DNA of 53,600 nt, taken from assembly GCA_020849535.1 (NCBI GenBank), contig JADLGB010000184.1, forward strand, positions 1-53,600, in the 5' to 3' direction. Within the stretch, counting starts at the first letter, position 1; each line of letters starts with the position of its first letter. The notes beneath the pieces were generated by a model. It was not told the origin of the DNA, made no database searches, and saw nothing but the letters and a program-made list of their open reading frames with translations. The stretch is from Candidatus Hydrogenedentota bacterium (GTDB taxonomy: Bacteria; Hydrogenedentota; Hydrogenedentia; Hydrogenedentales; SLHB01). Shown here piece by piece: positions 34,334 to 42,811 of this stretch. The translations under genes were made by a program, and so were the position numbers.

Positions 34334-35590
34334 ATGCGTTTTTGTGTTTTCGTCTTTGCCGCCGTGTTCTGTGTGCACCCAGCGCTCGCCCAAGGCGAGT
34401 GGCCGGACTGGAGGGGCCCGAAGACGGACGGGCACAGCGACGCGGCGGGTCTCCCACTGAAGTGGTCGGAAACGGAGAATGTCGTCTGGAAGACGGCCAT
34501 CCATGATTTCGGCTTTTCGACTCCCGTGATATGGGGCAAGCTGATTTGGCTCACAACATCCAAGGAGGACGGGACTGCGCTGTACGCGGTCGGTGTCGAC
34601 TGTGAATCGGGGAAAGTCATCTACGATATCGAAGTGTTCCACGTGGAGAGTCCGCAGCGGATCAATCCTAACAACACGCATGCCACACCCTCGCCTTGCA
34701 TCGAAGAGGGCCGTGTCTACGTGCACTTCGGCACCTCCGGCACTGCGTGTATCGACACAGCATCCGGCGAAGTGTTGTGGCGGCGTACCGACTTGAATTG
34801 CGACCACATGCAGGGGCCGGCCTCGTCGCCGGTTATCTTCGAAGACCTGCTCATCATTCATCTCGAAGGAAAAGATAAGCAGTTTATCGTGGCGCTGAAC
34901 AAGACGACCGGGGAGACCGTGTGGACGTACAATCGGCCGGCCGATTTGTATACGCCGGACATTCAGGGGGTCTATCTCAAGTCGTACCAGACGCCCGTGT
35001 TCGTCGAGATCAACGGCCAGGTCCAAATGATCAGCAATGGGGCGCTGCTGGTGACAGGACACAATCCACGAACTGGTGAGGAGCTTTGGCGGGTCCGGTA
35101 CCGCGATGACAGCACGATCTCGCGGATCGTGTGGGGCAATGGACTGTTGTTTGTGAACACCGGCGGTTCACCCGGGGCCACGCAGTTGTGGGCGATTCGA
35201 GAAGGCGGGGTGGGCGATGTGACGGACACGCACGTGGTTTGGAAAATGACCGAAGATACCCCACATCAATCGTCGCCGGTGCTCGTGGGCGACTTGCTGT
35301 ATATGGTGAGCGACCTCGGCGTGCTGATCTGCATGGAAGCGGCGACGGGCAACCGGGTCTGGTCGCAACAAATGGACGGCAAGTTCGGGGCCTCGCTGCT
35401 GGCGGTGCCGGATCGCATCTATGTTTCCAACATGAAAGGCACAACCACCGTGATCGCGCCGGGTCGCGAGTACCGTGAATTGGCGGTGAATCAGCTCGAC
35501 GATGGATTCTGGGCCTCGCCGGCCGTGACGGGGAATGCGCTGGTGCTGCGCACCAAGACGCATCTCTACCGGATCGAGGAGGCGAAGTAG
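34334..35590 (+). CDS. Secreted PQQ-binding-like beta-propeller protein
   Basis: With the ATG at 34334 (GGAG ten bases before) the protein has 418 residues. A Sec signal ends near HPALAQ, followed by the opening EWPDWRGPKTDGHSDAAGLP, which is characteristic of PQQ-like propeller proteins of PVC-type bacteria. Repeated blades contain the Trp-docking pattern: GEVLWRRTDLN, GETVWTYNRP, GEELWRVRYRD, GNRVWSQQMDG. No PQQ-binding cysteine pair is seen, so it may bind protein or polysaccharide like BamB. A longer frame from 34157 has only a poor start. It follows the giant activase gene after about 180 bases. Confidence 0.85.
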   Translation: MRFCVFVFAAVFCVHPALAQGEWPDWRGPKTDGHSDAAGLPLKWSETENVVWKTAIHDFGFSTPVIWGKLIWLTTSKEDGTALYAVGVDCESGKVIYDIEVFHVESPQRINPNNTHATPSPCIEEGRVYVHFGTSGTACIDTASGEVLWRRTDLNCDHMQGPASSPVIFEDLLIIHLEGKDKQFIVALNKTTGETVWTYNRPADLYTPDIQGVYLKSYQTPVFVEINGQVQMISNGALLVTGHNPRTGEELWRVRYRDDSTISRIVWGNGLLFVNTGGSPGATQLWAIREGGVGDVTDTHVVWKMTEDTPHQSSPVLVGDLLYMVSDLGVLICMEAATGNRVWSQQMDGKFGASLLAVPDRIYVSNMKGTTTVIAPGREYRELAVNQLDDGFWASPAVTGNALVLRTKTHLYRIEEAK

Positions 35591-35615
35591 TTGGGGGCGC
35601 CAGGTGGCATTCAAG

Positions 35616-35635
35616 ACTCCGTCTGACGACGGAGT
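35616..35635 (+). terminator. Hairpin after the PQQ-propeller gene
   Basis: ACTCCGTC pairs perfectly with GACGGAGT across a four-base loop, 26 bases after the stop. No U-run follows, so it is a weak terminator or an mRNA-end stabiliser. The sequence from about 35690 on turns visibly richer in A and T. Confidence 0.45.
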
Positions 35636-35853
35636 GAGCCTCGGGAGAAAGAGATCCCTCCCCTTTCTCCTCTGTCGCATCATGCCGTTTCTACAACCAA
35701 AGGCACTCATAACGATATGTAACCTGTATTCGCGCATGTAGACGCGCTCCAGAGCCACTCTAGAGATGTGCCCGTTGCATATTGTTCCGAAACGGAGCAG
35801 AATGGGCGGAGGTACAAGGGTAGCCTTACGTAGTCGAATGTCGATCTCGTCGA

Positions 35854-35894
35854 TAATACTGTCTCAACGCAATGCGGCAGTGTGCATATCACAC
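35854..35894 (+). promoter_or_regulatory. Promoter/operator region of the Nudix-DUF4365 gene
   Basis: TAATACT (35854-35860) is a good -10; the -35 at 17 bases (TAGTCG) is poor. Just downstream GTGTG-CATAT-CACAC (35880-35894) is a perfect 5-bp inverted repeat with a five-base centre, 32 bases before the start codon. Its position downstream of the expected transcription start suits a repressor. GAGG stands seven bases before the ATG. I see no other gene in 35591-35926. Confidence 0.35.
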
Positions 35895-35926
35895 GCGACT
35901 CTGAAACAACGTAGCGAGGCGGGACA

Positions 35927-37501
35927 ATGAAACTTGAGAAGCCGGAGTTCTTCCCATTCATTGAAGCTGAGAATGATACACTGCAGGTGCTCCTGAAGAA
36001 TCTCGAAATCACGCGCAACGGTGACGCCTCAAAACTGTCTGTCAACTTCAATCATACCACGCCAACGATCCGAAGACGCGAATCGCGCCTGATACTTAAG
36101 CGTCTAATGCAGGCGAGCATGGACGATTTCACGGGGACGTGCGCAGCAATGCAGCAACAGATTGACGCGGTGCTGATTGATCAGACGAGCGACTCCTTCC
36201 GTGTGGACGGTGAGTCGATCCTTTTTCGCTACTGTAGTGGCGGAACATTACCTATTCTGGCCATCGAAGGTATTGACTACTATTGCCTGTTTCTACGCGA
36301 CATCGCGCCATACGGATGGAATATCGCAAACGGGTCAACCGATACGCTCCCGGAACTACTTGATCCATCTATTACTATCAGGCGAGAACTTCGCGAAGAA
36401 CTCATCGCGGTCGACCCGTCCAGGTTGGTTGACTATACCTTCGTGTGGGATACGGAACCAACCGTCAACAGACCAGAATTTGATGATGCGCGCCGGATGA
36501 TTGCCAACCTCGAAGGCTTTGCAGGAATCTCCGAATTCGAGAGAGTGCCTCGTGTTGTGCACACATGCGATGGGTATGATTCAATTGATGCCACGTTCTG
36601 GAACGCATCGAATGAAGCGTTCCGGGCACCGAAGGCGGTCAGAGGTTGTTTTCTTACCGTTACCGCCGAGGACTTTGGAATCGAAGTCGACCATATTGGT
36701 CGCGTAGAGTTACCGAAAGGTGTGCGTCTTCTCGATGGAGAACTTAACTCGAACTGCCTACTCAATCGAGTGATCGGATTGTTCAATGTGAACACCTTCA
36801 GGCTCGATCCGCCAGTCCGACCGGACGTCATCTTCCATTCCGGCGAATCAATGTCCCTCGAGGAGGCTGTAAGGCACTTTAGAGATCATGTACTACGCCA
36901 CGGTCTCCGGGGCACCCAACATATGGACGAGTGGCACGTCTTGAATAAGGAGCAGAAGTACCGTCTTTGCCCAGTTACACGCCAGATCATTGCACGCCAC
37001 CAAAGGTACCTTCATCAACCTCGCCCCGGTTATGTCCATGAACAGAGCATGCTTGCGTTCATGTTTGACGTGTGTTCCCGAGGTGGCCAGATCTTTCGAC
37101 CAACGCAGTTTTTCGATTTTGGGATAGACGGGGAAATCGAATGGGTGACCAGTGAGGGGGTGATCACTGGCAAGCGCATATATGTTCAGCTCAAAAGCGG
37201 GCCGTCACACCTGCGACAGCATGGTGACAACTCCGAGGTATTCGGCATAAGAAACCAGAGGCATGTCCAGTACTGGCGCGATCAAGATTCTGATGTGTAC
37301 CTCGTTGTACGTTCGAATAGCTATGGTGCGGTGAGGTGGATGAACATTACTAAAGCGTTGAAAGCCTGCGCTTCGACTGTTGTAGAGTTTACGGGTGAGG
37401 AGCTGGACGTTCGTTCTTTGCTGAAGACACGAGACAAATGCTTGGGGCAAGATCTCGCCCACACCCGCGCCCCTCAGCCGGAGCATTACAGCCAGGACTA
37501 G
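35927..37501 (+). CDS. Nudix-like domain fused to DUF4365 nuclease-like domain; possible defence protein
   Basis: The 524-residue protein is cytosolic (no signal). About residues 90-240 resemble a Nudix fold with a degenerate Nudix box: GSTDTLPE, then RRELREELIA at 152-161, keeping RExxxEE but with Ile for the usual Gly. Residues of about 370-480 match DUF4365, a PD-(D/E)XK-like nuclease found in defence genes: FFDFGIDGEIE (Asp397/Asp401/Glu403), then YVQLKSG with the QxK pair at 421-423, then YWRDQDSDVYLV. The gene is poorer in G+C than its neighbours, stands alone, and is followed by a strong terminator and then tRNA-Leu. I infer a nucleotide-sensing or nucleotide-cleaving arm linked to a nuclease; the joint function is not established. 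Confidence 0.65.
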   Translation: MKLEKPEFFPFIEAENDTLQVLLKNLEITRNGDASKLSVNFNHTTPTIRRRESRLILKRLMQASMDDFTGTCAAMQQQIDAVLIDQTSDSFRVDGESILFRYCSGGTLPILAIEGIDYYCLFLRDIAPYGWNIANGSTDTLPELLDPSITIRRELREELIAVDPSRLVDYTFVWDTEPTVNRPEFDDARRMIANLEGFAGISEFERVPRVVHTCDGYDSIDATFWNASNEAFRAPKAVRGCFLTVTAEDFGIEVDHIGRVELPKGVRLLDGELNSNCLLNRVIGLFNVNTFRLDPPVRPDVIFHSGESMSLEEAVRHFRDHVLRHGLRGTQHMDEWHVLNKEQKYRLCPVTRQIIARHQRYLHQPRPGYVHEQSMLAFMFDVCSRGGQIFRPTQFFDFGIDGEIEWVTSEGVITGKRIYVQLKSGPSHLRQHGDNSEVFGIRNQRHVQYWRDQDSDVYLVVRSNSYGAVRWMNITKALKACASTVVEFTGEELDVRSLLKTRDKCLGQDLAHTRAPQPEHYSQD

Positions 37502-37508
37502 TGAAGGA

Positions 37509-37557
37509 GTTCTCCTGAAAGGAGAAGGGGCTAGCTTTTTACGAGCTAACCCCTTTT
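37509..37557 (+). terminator. Double-hairpin intrinsic terminator
   Basis: TTCTCCT (37510-37516) pairs with AGGAGAA (37520-37526). Directly after it GGGGCTAGC pairs with GCTAACCCC (37545-37553) with one mismatch, and TTTT (37554-37557) follows. It ends the Nudix-DUF4365 transcript ten bases before the 3' end of the convergent tRNA gene. Confidence 0.75.
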
Positions 37558-37566
37558 ATGTCAATA

Positions 37567-37653
37567 TGGTGCCGGGGAAGGGAATCGAACCCCCACTCCC
37601 TTGCGGGAACCGGATTTTGAGTCCGGCGCGTCTGCCTGTTTCGCCACCCCGGC
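37567..37653 (-). tRNA. tRNA-Leu (anticodon CAA)
   Basis: On the minus strand the acceptor stem GCCGGGG/CCCCGGC, a D-arm with GGCGAAACAGGCAGACGC, and the anticodon stem CCGGA-CTCAAAA-TCCGG (loop with CAA at positions 34-36) are all clear. They are followed by a long class II variable arm (TTCCCGCAAGGGAG), the T-arm GGGGGTTCGATTCCC and an encoded CCA. It reads UUG codons. The 3' end faces the lower-GC nuclease gene, the usual geometry of an integration site, though I find no repeat of the tRNA 3' end within the window. Confidence 0.95.
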
Positions 37654-37663
37654 GCGGTGCGAA

Positions 37664-37693
37664 AGTATATCGTAGCGAATCCGCCGAATGCAA
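37664..37693 (-). promoter_or_regulatory. Promoter of tRNA-Leu
   Basis: On the minus strand TTGCAT (37688-37693) and TATACT (37664-37669) are 18 bases apart; the -10 ends about 10 bases before the mature tRNA 5' end. Confidence 0.55.
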
Positions 37694-37814
37694 AGCGCAG
37701 GCACAAGGCAATCGCGCTGGTCCAGGTTGGCTAAGTACTGAAAGTCGTGAGCGTTCCCGGCAAGTTTGTCACCCAATGGCAGGGCCTCACATGAAATCCG
37801 GAGTGGGCGCGTAC

Positions 37815-37993
37815 AGTAGGGCGGGATTTGTTCCCGCCCTCTTGCCATTCCAATCGCAAACGGGAGGGAAACCGGCCCGGGACCAATATACATAGGAACC
37901 CATACTGGGAGGGCCGGCGTCCCTGCCTGCTCTTGAGTGAACCTGCAGCGGTTCCCTCCACGCGAAGAGGGCGGGAACAAATCCCGCCCTACT
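37815..37993. repeat. Family B inverted-repeat element (about 179 bp)
   Basis: AGTAGGGCGGGATTTGTTCC (from 37815) and its inverted copy ending 37993 bound the element; each end is itself palindromic (AGGGCGGGA...TCCCGCCCT). The inside, about 115 bases, contains a second GC-rich motif twice (GGGAGGG...GGCC). It has the same architecture as family A but another sequence. It fills part of the gene-free stretch 37654-38132, in which I see no gene besides the tRNA promoter. Confidence 0.75.
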
Positions 37994-38132
37994 CAATGCT
38001 CGTCACCTCGTTCGGCCGTGGGCCGAAACCCAATGTATGTAAAGCCCTAACCGCGTAGCGGTATCAACTGCCGGACTCAGGCTTAGTGTGATCGCCCTTG
38101 CGCAGACGCGTGAAGCGTTCCCTCGCGAGAGT

Positions 38133-39800
38133 CTAACTGAGAGGCGCGCAAGCGCAGGAACTCGTGGGGCGCGATTTCACGCCATTCCATGCTTCGTCCA
38201 GTTTTGCGGCGATACGGATCGCTTCTTCTCCCCTGCCTTGGGCTTCGAGGGCCTGCTTGAGTCCGAGGAGCGACCAGCCGTTGCCGGGGTGGGCAAGCTG
38301 GTCCTGCCGGTACAGCGCCTCGGCGCGTGCGTATTCACCGGCCTCCATGAGCAGAGCGCCCATGGCATGGCGCACGGGAAGCACCCAGCCGGGCGGCTCA
38401 TCGTAGAGCAGTTTATCTTCGGCTTCGATGCCCTTCTCCAGCTCGGCCCAGGCCTCTTCCAGGCGTCCTTCGCGATAGGCGAGTTCTCCGGCCAACATAT
38501 GCTGCGCAATTGGCAGCACGTCGTGGATGCGGTTGGCAAAAACCCACCAGTCGCCGGGAACCTCCTTGATCTGCGCGTTAAAGCGATCAATCTCTTTGCG
38601 GGCTTCCTCGGTCCTGCCGAGCGCCGACAAGGCGATTCCGCGGGCATAATAGTGTGTGGCGCGCATGATCGGGCGCTTGGCGGGAGGCTCCGGCTCTTTG
38701 AGCACGTCTTCCCATTTGCCGAAGCGAATCATGACGTGTCTGGTCGTGGGAATCACGCCTTCCATGATGAAGGCCATCTGGTCGAGGACAGGCTCAGGGA
38801 CCGCCGTCTCCAGTTGCCTCGCGGCGGCGAGCGCTTCGTCGTATTGGCCTCTCATCATGGCGGCAAATGCCAGGAAGTGGAGATTGTGCGCGTGATAGAC
38901 GTAGTAGAAGCCCGGGTCGGTGCCCCCACTTAAGAAGTCGTAGTCCGCGGCGACCGCAACTTCATTCGCGATCAAGGCATCGTCGTAGCGCCCTATTCGC
39001 GCGTACAAATGCGAGGGCATGTGAACGAGATGTCCCGCGGCCGGCACGCGCGCACGAAGCGCATCCGCCGCCGCCAGCGCACGCGCGGGGTAGGGGCCGG
39101 CCTCCATGGCATGGATGTACAGGTGGCATGCCTGCGGATGATCGGGATAGGTGGACAGGACCCGCTCCAGCACATGGACAAACTCGGCCGTGTTTCCCTT
39201 GGGTTCCTTGTCGGGGGTCCAGTAGTCCCAAGGCTGGAGGTTCATCAGGGACTCGACATAGAGGACCCCGACATCGGGGTTGCCGCTGTGGGCCGCGTAG
39301 ACCTCTTTCATGGCCTGAGCGAAGGCCTCATCATAGGGACGCTGCTCGTTGGGGACGGGCCATGCCGTCCTCTTGGCCACGGCCTTTACCAAGGCCTGTT
39401 CGAGACTGGTCTCGTCATCCAGCAAGGACAGGGCCATCTGCGCGGCGTCGTGGGAGTCCTTCCACTGGGCTTCCGTCATTTCGGGATTGTTGATGTGCAT
39501 GCCGTTGGCATGGGCAATGCCCCACCACGGCATGGCCGCCTTCGGATCGCGCGCGGCCGCTTCCTGAAACGAGCGGATGGCTTCGCCATGGTTGAACCCG
39601 TAGAGCAGCACGATGCCCTGATCGAACCACGCTTGGGCCTCATCTGAACTTGTCGTGATGGGGAAATGGTAGGTCGACAGACCTTCGACGAGCATTGAGC
39701 CCGTTGCGCCGGGCTTGAGTGGGGCTTCCTGGCCCGAGGCCAGTGTCGCTGCCAGAGTCAGCAGCAGTGCAGGTACCGCAGATGACGTGAGACGATACAT
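38133..39800 (-). CDS. Secreted TPR-repeat protein
   Basis: The 555-residue protein has a Sec signal (cleaved near TLASGQEA) and a series of tetratricopeptide-like helical pairs: AWFDQGIVLLYGFNHGEAIRS, AAMPWWGIAHANGMHIN, RYDDALIANEVAVAAD, LGRTEEARKEIDRFNA and GEYARAEALYRQDQ. Several are His/Trp-rich (HNLHFLAFAAMMRG, CHLYIHAMEAGP), a feature of a family of TPR proteins in which some HxxH pairs may bind metal. GGGAG stands eight bases before the ATG. It has no enzymatic domain I recognise. A good guess is a periplasmic scaffold or carrier. Confidence 0.8.
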   Translation of the reverse strand: MYRLTSSAVPALLLTLAATLASGQEAPLKPGATGSMLVEGLSTYHFPITTSSDEAQAWFDQGIVLLYGFNHGEAIRSFQEAAARDPKAAMPWWGIAHANGMHINNPEMTEAQWKDSHDAAQMALSLLDDETSLEQALVKAVAKRTAWPVPNEQRPYDEAFAQAMKEVYAAHSGNPDVGVLYVESLMNLQPWDYWTPDKEPKGNTAEFVHVLERVLSTYPDHPQACHLYIHAMEAGPYPARALAAADALRARVPAAGHLVHMPSHLYARIGRYDDALIANEVAVAADYDFLSGGTDPGFYYVYHAHNLHFLAFAAMMRGQYDEALAAARQLETAVPEPVLDQMAFIMEGVIPTTRHVMIRFGKWEDVLKEPEPPAKRPIMRATHYYARGIALSALGRTEEARKEIDRFNAQIKEVPGDWWVFANRIHDVLPIAQHMLAGELAYREGRLEEAWAELEKGIEAEDKLLYDEPPGWVLPVRHAMGALLMEAGEYARAEALYRQDQLAHPGNGWSLLGLKQALEAQGRGEEAIRIAAKLDEAWNGVKSRPTSSCACAPLS

Positions 39801-39922
39801 TGCCAGATCTCCCTCTGATTCCTTCAGTCAGACCACGTAGACTATTGGTACTGCTTTGAACGCGAATCGTGGAGTGCCCATCCGTAGGATCTGGCGGGCA
39901 TCCGTAACCCTTCAACGGGCGA

Positions 39923-39978
39923 GGGACAGACACCGTGTTTAGCTCCGCAGAGCCTCCACGAAAGACGGTGTCAGTCCC
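39923..39978. repeat. Palindromic repeat, family C, copy 2
   Basis: GGGACAGACACCGTGTTTAGC and ACGAAAGACGGTGTCAGTCCC are arms of one 56-base palindrome, matching 3468-3523. The left arm's CCCC to CACC change is compensated by GGGG to GGTG in the right arm, so pairing is kept. This suggests that the folded form is under selection or copied as a unit. The rest of 39801-40130 shows nothing I can name. Confidence 0.8.
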
Positions 39979-40130
39979 ACTCAACTGCCGGACAGGGGTA
40001 AATTGGAAACGACAAGAGACCGAGGACTATTCCCCGGGGCCGGGCGCCGGCCCTTGGTGCGCATTCCTGAAGAGGTTATCGCATATTGAAGCACAGCGTG
40101 ATTACGGCGGCGGAGACACCCTCGGCGCGA

Positions 40131-41336
40131 TCAGAAGCGGTCGAAAACCCAGACGTAGGGCGTCCGCTTTGGAAAGACCGTGGCGAACAATGCCCGGCCT
40201 TCGGTGGAGATTAGACAGCGGCGTTCTTCGAGCACGTCTTCGGGATGGCGGTAGCCGGTGAGCAGATGCATGAGGTTCGAGGGGTTCAGGCTAACCTTGG
40301 ACAGCCCGGAGGCGGAGGATACGTCCACGGCGCCGCGGTTGGAGCGGATGCGAAACATCGGGCCGTTGACGCACAGCGTGAATTCAGTGCGGACGTCGCG
40401 GAGAACGCTGCGCGCGATGAGCGATTCCCACTCCGGGATCATGGACTCCAGGCTCTCGGCGATATTGACGAAGGCCATCATGCCGCCGCCATCGCGGTCG
40501 AGGCGGGTCTCGTGGACGGAGCGGAACTGAGTGAGGAATCGCGCCAGCACGTGCGAGGGGGGCACGTGAAAGCGGACGCGCACGCACCCTTCCTGGTCCG
40601 CGAAGCGGCCGGCGGAACCCACCACCGCGGCGCAGACGCCCAGTCGATCCAGGCCGGCCTCATGGACGTGCAGGGTGTCGCCCTCGGGTCTTGCCAGGTA
40701 ATAGGCCATGAGCTTTCCTTGGTCGTCCTTCAGGACGCGCCACTCGCTCCAGCGGCCCCACTTGTTGCGGATGTGGCCGCCGGTGCGAATGAGGGAGCAC
40801 ACGGCGCGGCCATCGTTGGCGTTGTGCAGTTTCTGGATGGCGGCCACGTCTCCCGGCTTGGCGAGATGCTCTTTGAACGGGTTCTCAAAGGTGACCGCTT
40901 CGAGGGCATCCAGAACGACCGCGTAGTCGGCTAGAGCCGTGGTGAAGCCAAACCGCTGATAGAAGTCCATGATGCCGAAAAGCATCGACACGTGGTAGCT
41001 ATGCTCGCGCATGTAGCGCATCGTGTCTTCGATCAGTTGGCGGCAGACGCCTTTGTGGCGGTAGTGCGAGGCCGTGGCCACCCAGCCGAGCCCACCCATC
41101 TTGAGGCGGGCCTCGCCGATCCGGATCGTATCGGTTGTGAGCCGGAGCGCACCCAGCACTTCCTGGCGCCGCACGGCGATGCGCGTGTGCTCGCGCCGGT
41201 AGCCGGGATACTGGCCGGCACAATCCTCCAGCCACCGCATCGCGGGCGTATCGCCGTGGATGTGGGTCCGGGCCATGAGGTCGATGGCCTTGCGAAGTTC
41301 TTCGCTGGACTCGACTGGTTTAACCGCGATCTCCAT
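40131..41336 (-). CDS. GNAT acetyltransferase with C-terminal sterol-carrier-like domain (Eis-like)
   Basis: With the ATG at 41336 the protein has 401 residues. The first GNAT domain shows the acetyl-CoA-binding pattern HYRHKGVCRQLIEDTMRYM and YQRFGFTTA. A second, weaker GNAT-like half follows, and then a C-terminal SCP2-like domain (EFTLCVNGPMFRIRSNRGAVDVS). The arrangement is that of the Eis/YitI-type N-acetyltransferases, some of which acetylate aminoglycosides or peptides at several amines. The natural substrate here is unknown. A TTG at 41348 could give four extra residues, but GGA spacing favours the ATG. There is no operon partner. Confidence 0.8.
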   Translation of the reverse strand: MEIAVKPVESSEELRKAIDLMARTHIHGDTPAMRWLEDCAGQYPGYRREHTRIAVRRQEVLGALRLTTDTIRIGEARLKMGGLGWVATASHYRHKGVCRQLIEDTMRYMREHSYHVSMLFGIMDFYQRFGFTTALADYAVVLDALEAVTFENPFKEHLAKPGDVAAIQKLHNANDGRAVCSLIRTGGHIRNKWGRWSEWRVLKDDQGKLMAYYLARPEGDTLHVHEAGLDRLGVCAAVVGSAGRFADQEGCVRVRFHVPPSHVLARFLTQFRSVHETRLDRDGGGMMAFVNIAESLESMIPEWESLIARSVLRDVRTEFTLCVNGPMFRIRSNRGAVDVSSASGLSKVSLNPSNLMHLLTGYRHPEDVLEERRCLISTEGRALFATVFPKRTPYVWVFDRF

Positions 41337-41452
41337 TGTGTGATCCAAAAAGTAACCCTGCGCGCTGGCCGAATTGTATCACACCGTGCACGGGCGGTGC
41401 GGATGAGACGCGGGTGAAGTGGGCACGATGCCGGACGCGTTGGGGGTGGGTG

Positions 41453-42811
41453 TCACTCGTGGCGTAGCGCTTCGACGGGATCCATGTTCGCGGCGCGCAT
41501 GGCCGGGTAGATTCCGAAGACTACGCCCACCATAGCCGAGATCGAAAAGGCGAGCAACGGCGACCATAGCGTGACCTTGGTTTGAAGTTCGGCGAACTGG
41601 GTGATGAAGAAAGGAATCGCAAGCCCCAGGGCGACCCCGATAAGGCCACCTGAGGCCGAGAGCAGAACCGTCTCGATGAGAAACTGCAGGACGATGTCTT
41701 TTCGCTTAGCGCCGAGTGCGCGGCGGATGCCGATCTCGCGGGTGCGTTCGGTCACTGTGGCCAGCATGATGTTCATGATGCCGATACCGCCGACCAGCAG
41801 CGAAATGGCGGCAATGGCGCCGAGCACGATATTGAAAATGCGCTTGGTACGTTCCGCCTGACGCAGCAGGTCCAGGGGGACGATGATCTCGTAGTCGGTC
41901 TTCTTGTGGTTCGCGGTCAACAAATCGGCGATGATGTGCCAGGTCTCCACGACGTCGTCGATCTGGCCAACCTTGATCGTCACTTCGTGCAGCTCGACGC
42001 GCTCCGCGGAGAAGCTGCCGCTGCTCCGCTGAACAAGCATCTCGCCGAAGCGGCTCTTAGCGGCCGTCAAGGGGATGTACATCTCGTAGGGCGCGCCCGT
42101 CGCGTTCCGCGCGGGACCTGCGGCAGCGGGATTGCTATCGGGAGACCCCATGCTGCTGCGCTCCGACTCGGGTTCCATGGTGCCGATGACCTTGTAGTAG
42201 TCCCCTTCGATGCGGACGATACCGTCAAGTGGCGAATCGAGGGGAAACAGTTTCTCGGCCATGCCGTCGCCGAGTACGCACACGTTCAGGTTCTCTTCCA
42301 GCTCTTCCTCGGTGAAGAAGCGGCCCATGGCCACATGGTGGTTGCGCATCTCCGGATACGAGGGGACCGTGCCGATGATGTCGCAGTCGATGCGGTTGGT
42401 TCCGTTCCACACGTCGCTGCGAATGATACGGCTGGGGATGACGACTTCAACGGTGGGAATCGTGAGTTTGATGCGCTCGACGTCGGCGTAGGTGAGCCCG
42501 TACTCGATCACGCGGGTGCGTTCCGCGGAGCTGCTGCGATCCTCGGGAGGCTTGACGCTGCGGATGATGATGTTGTTGCTGCCCATGCGGCGGATCTGCT
42601 CTTGGGCCTCGTAGCTGAGGCCCTCGCCGATGGCGAGCATGGCGATCACGGAGCACACGCCGAACACGATTCCCAACCCGGTGAGCAAGGAGCGCAGACG
42701 GTGCAGCCACAGACTCTTGAGACCGAGTTGCATCGTGCGCCGGACGCGCTCGACGTCCACGATTAAGTGCTGCCAGGGAATTCTGGACTTGCGGCTAGTT
42801 TCGCCGTTCAT
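41453..42811 (-). CDS. MacB-type ABC transporter permease (FtsX family)
   Basis: This is the inner-membrane part of a tripartite exporter. The 452-residue protein has one N-terminal membrane helix (LRSLLTGLGIVFGVCSVIAMLAIGEG), a large periplasmic MacB_PCD domain (about 60-310) and three C-terminal helices of the FtsX fold with GGIGIMNIMLATVTERTREIGIRRALGAKRKDI. The ATPase is a separate upstream gene that overlaps it by 17 bases. With the adaptor and TolC-like genes upstream it forms one operon. Such pumps export peptides, lipoproteins or macrolides. Confidence 0.93.
   Translation of the reverse strand: MNGETSRKSRIPWQHLIVDVERVRRTMQLGLKSLWLHRLRSLLTGLGIVFGVCSVIAMLAIGEGLSYEAQEQIRRMGSNNIIIRSVKPPEDRSSSAERTRVIEYGLTYADVERIKLTIPTVEVVIPSRIIRSDVWNGTNRIDCDIIGTVPSYPEMRNHHVAMGRFFTEEELEENLNVCVLGDGMAEKLFPLDSPLDGIVRIEGDYYKVIGTMEPESERSSMGSPDSNPAAAGPARNATGAPYEMYIPLTAAKSRFGEMLVQRSSGSFSAERVELHEVTIKVGQIDDVVETWHIIADLLTANHKKTDYEIIVPLDLLRQAERTKRIFNIVLGAIAAISLLVGGIGIMNIMLATVTERTREIGIRRALGAKRKDIVLQFLIETVLLSASGGLIGVALGLAIPFFITQFAELQTKVTLWSPLLAFSISAMVGVVFGIYPAMRAANMDPVEALRHE

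Noticed and set aside
37567..37592. Attachment-site duplication of the tRNA-Leu 3' end
   Set aside because: I looked for the T-arm/acceptor sequence on the far side of the nuclease gene (35590-35930) and found none, so integration at this site is only suggested by position.
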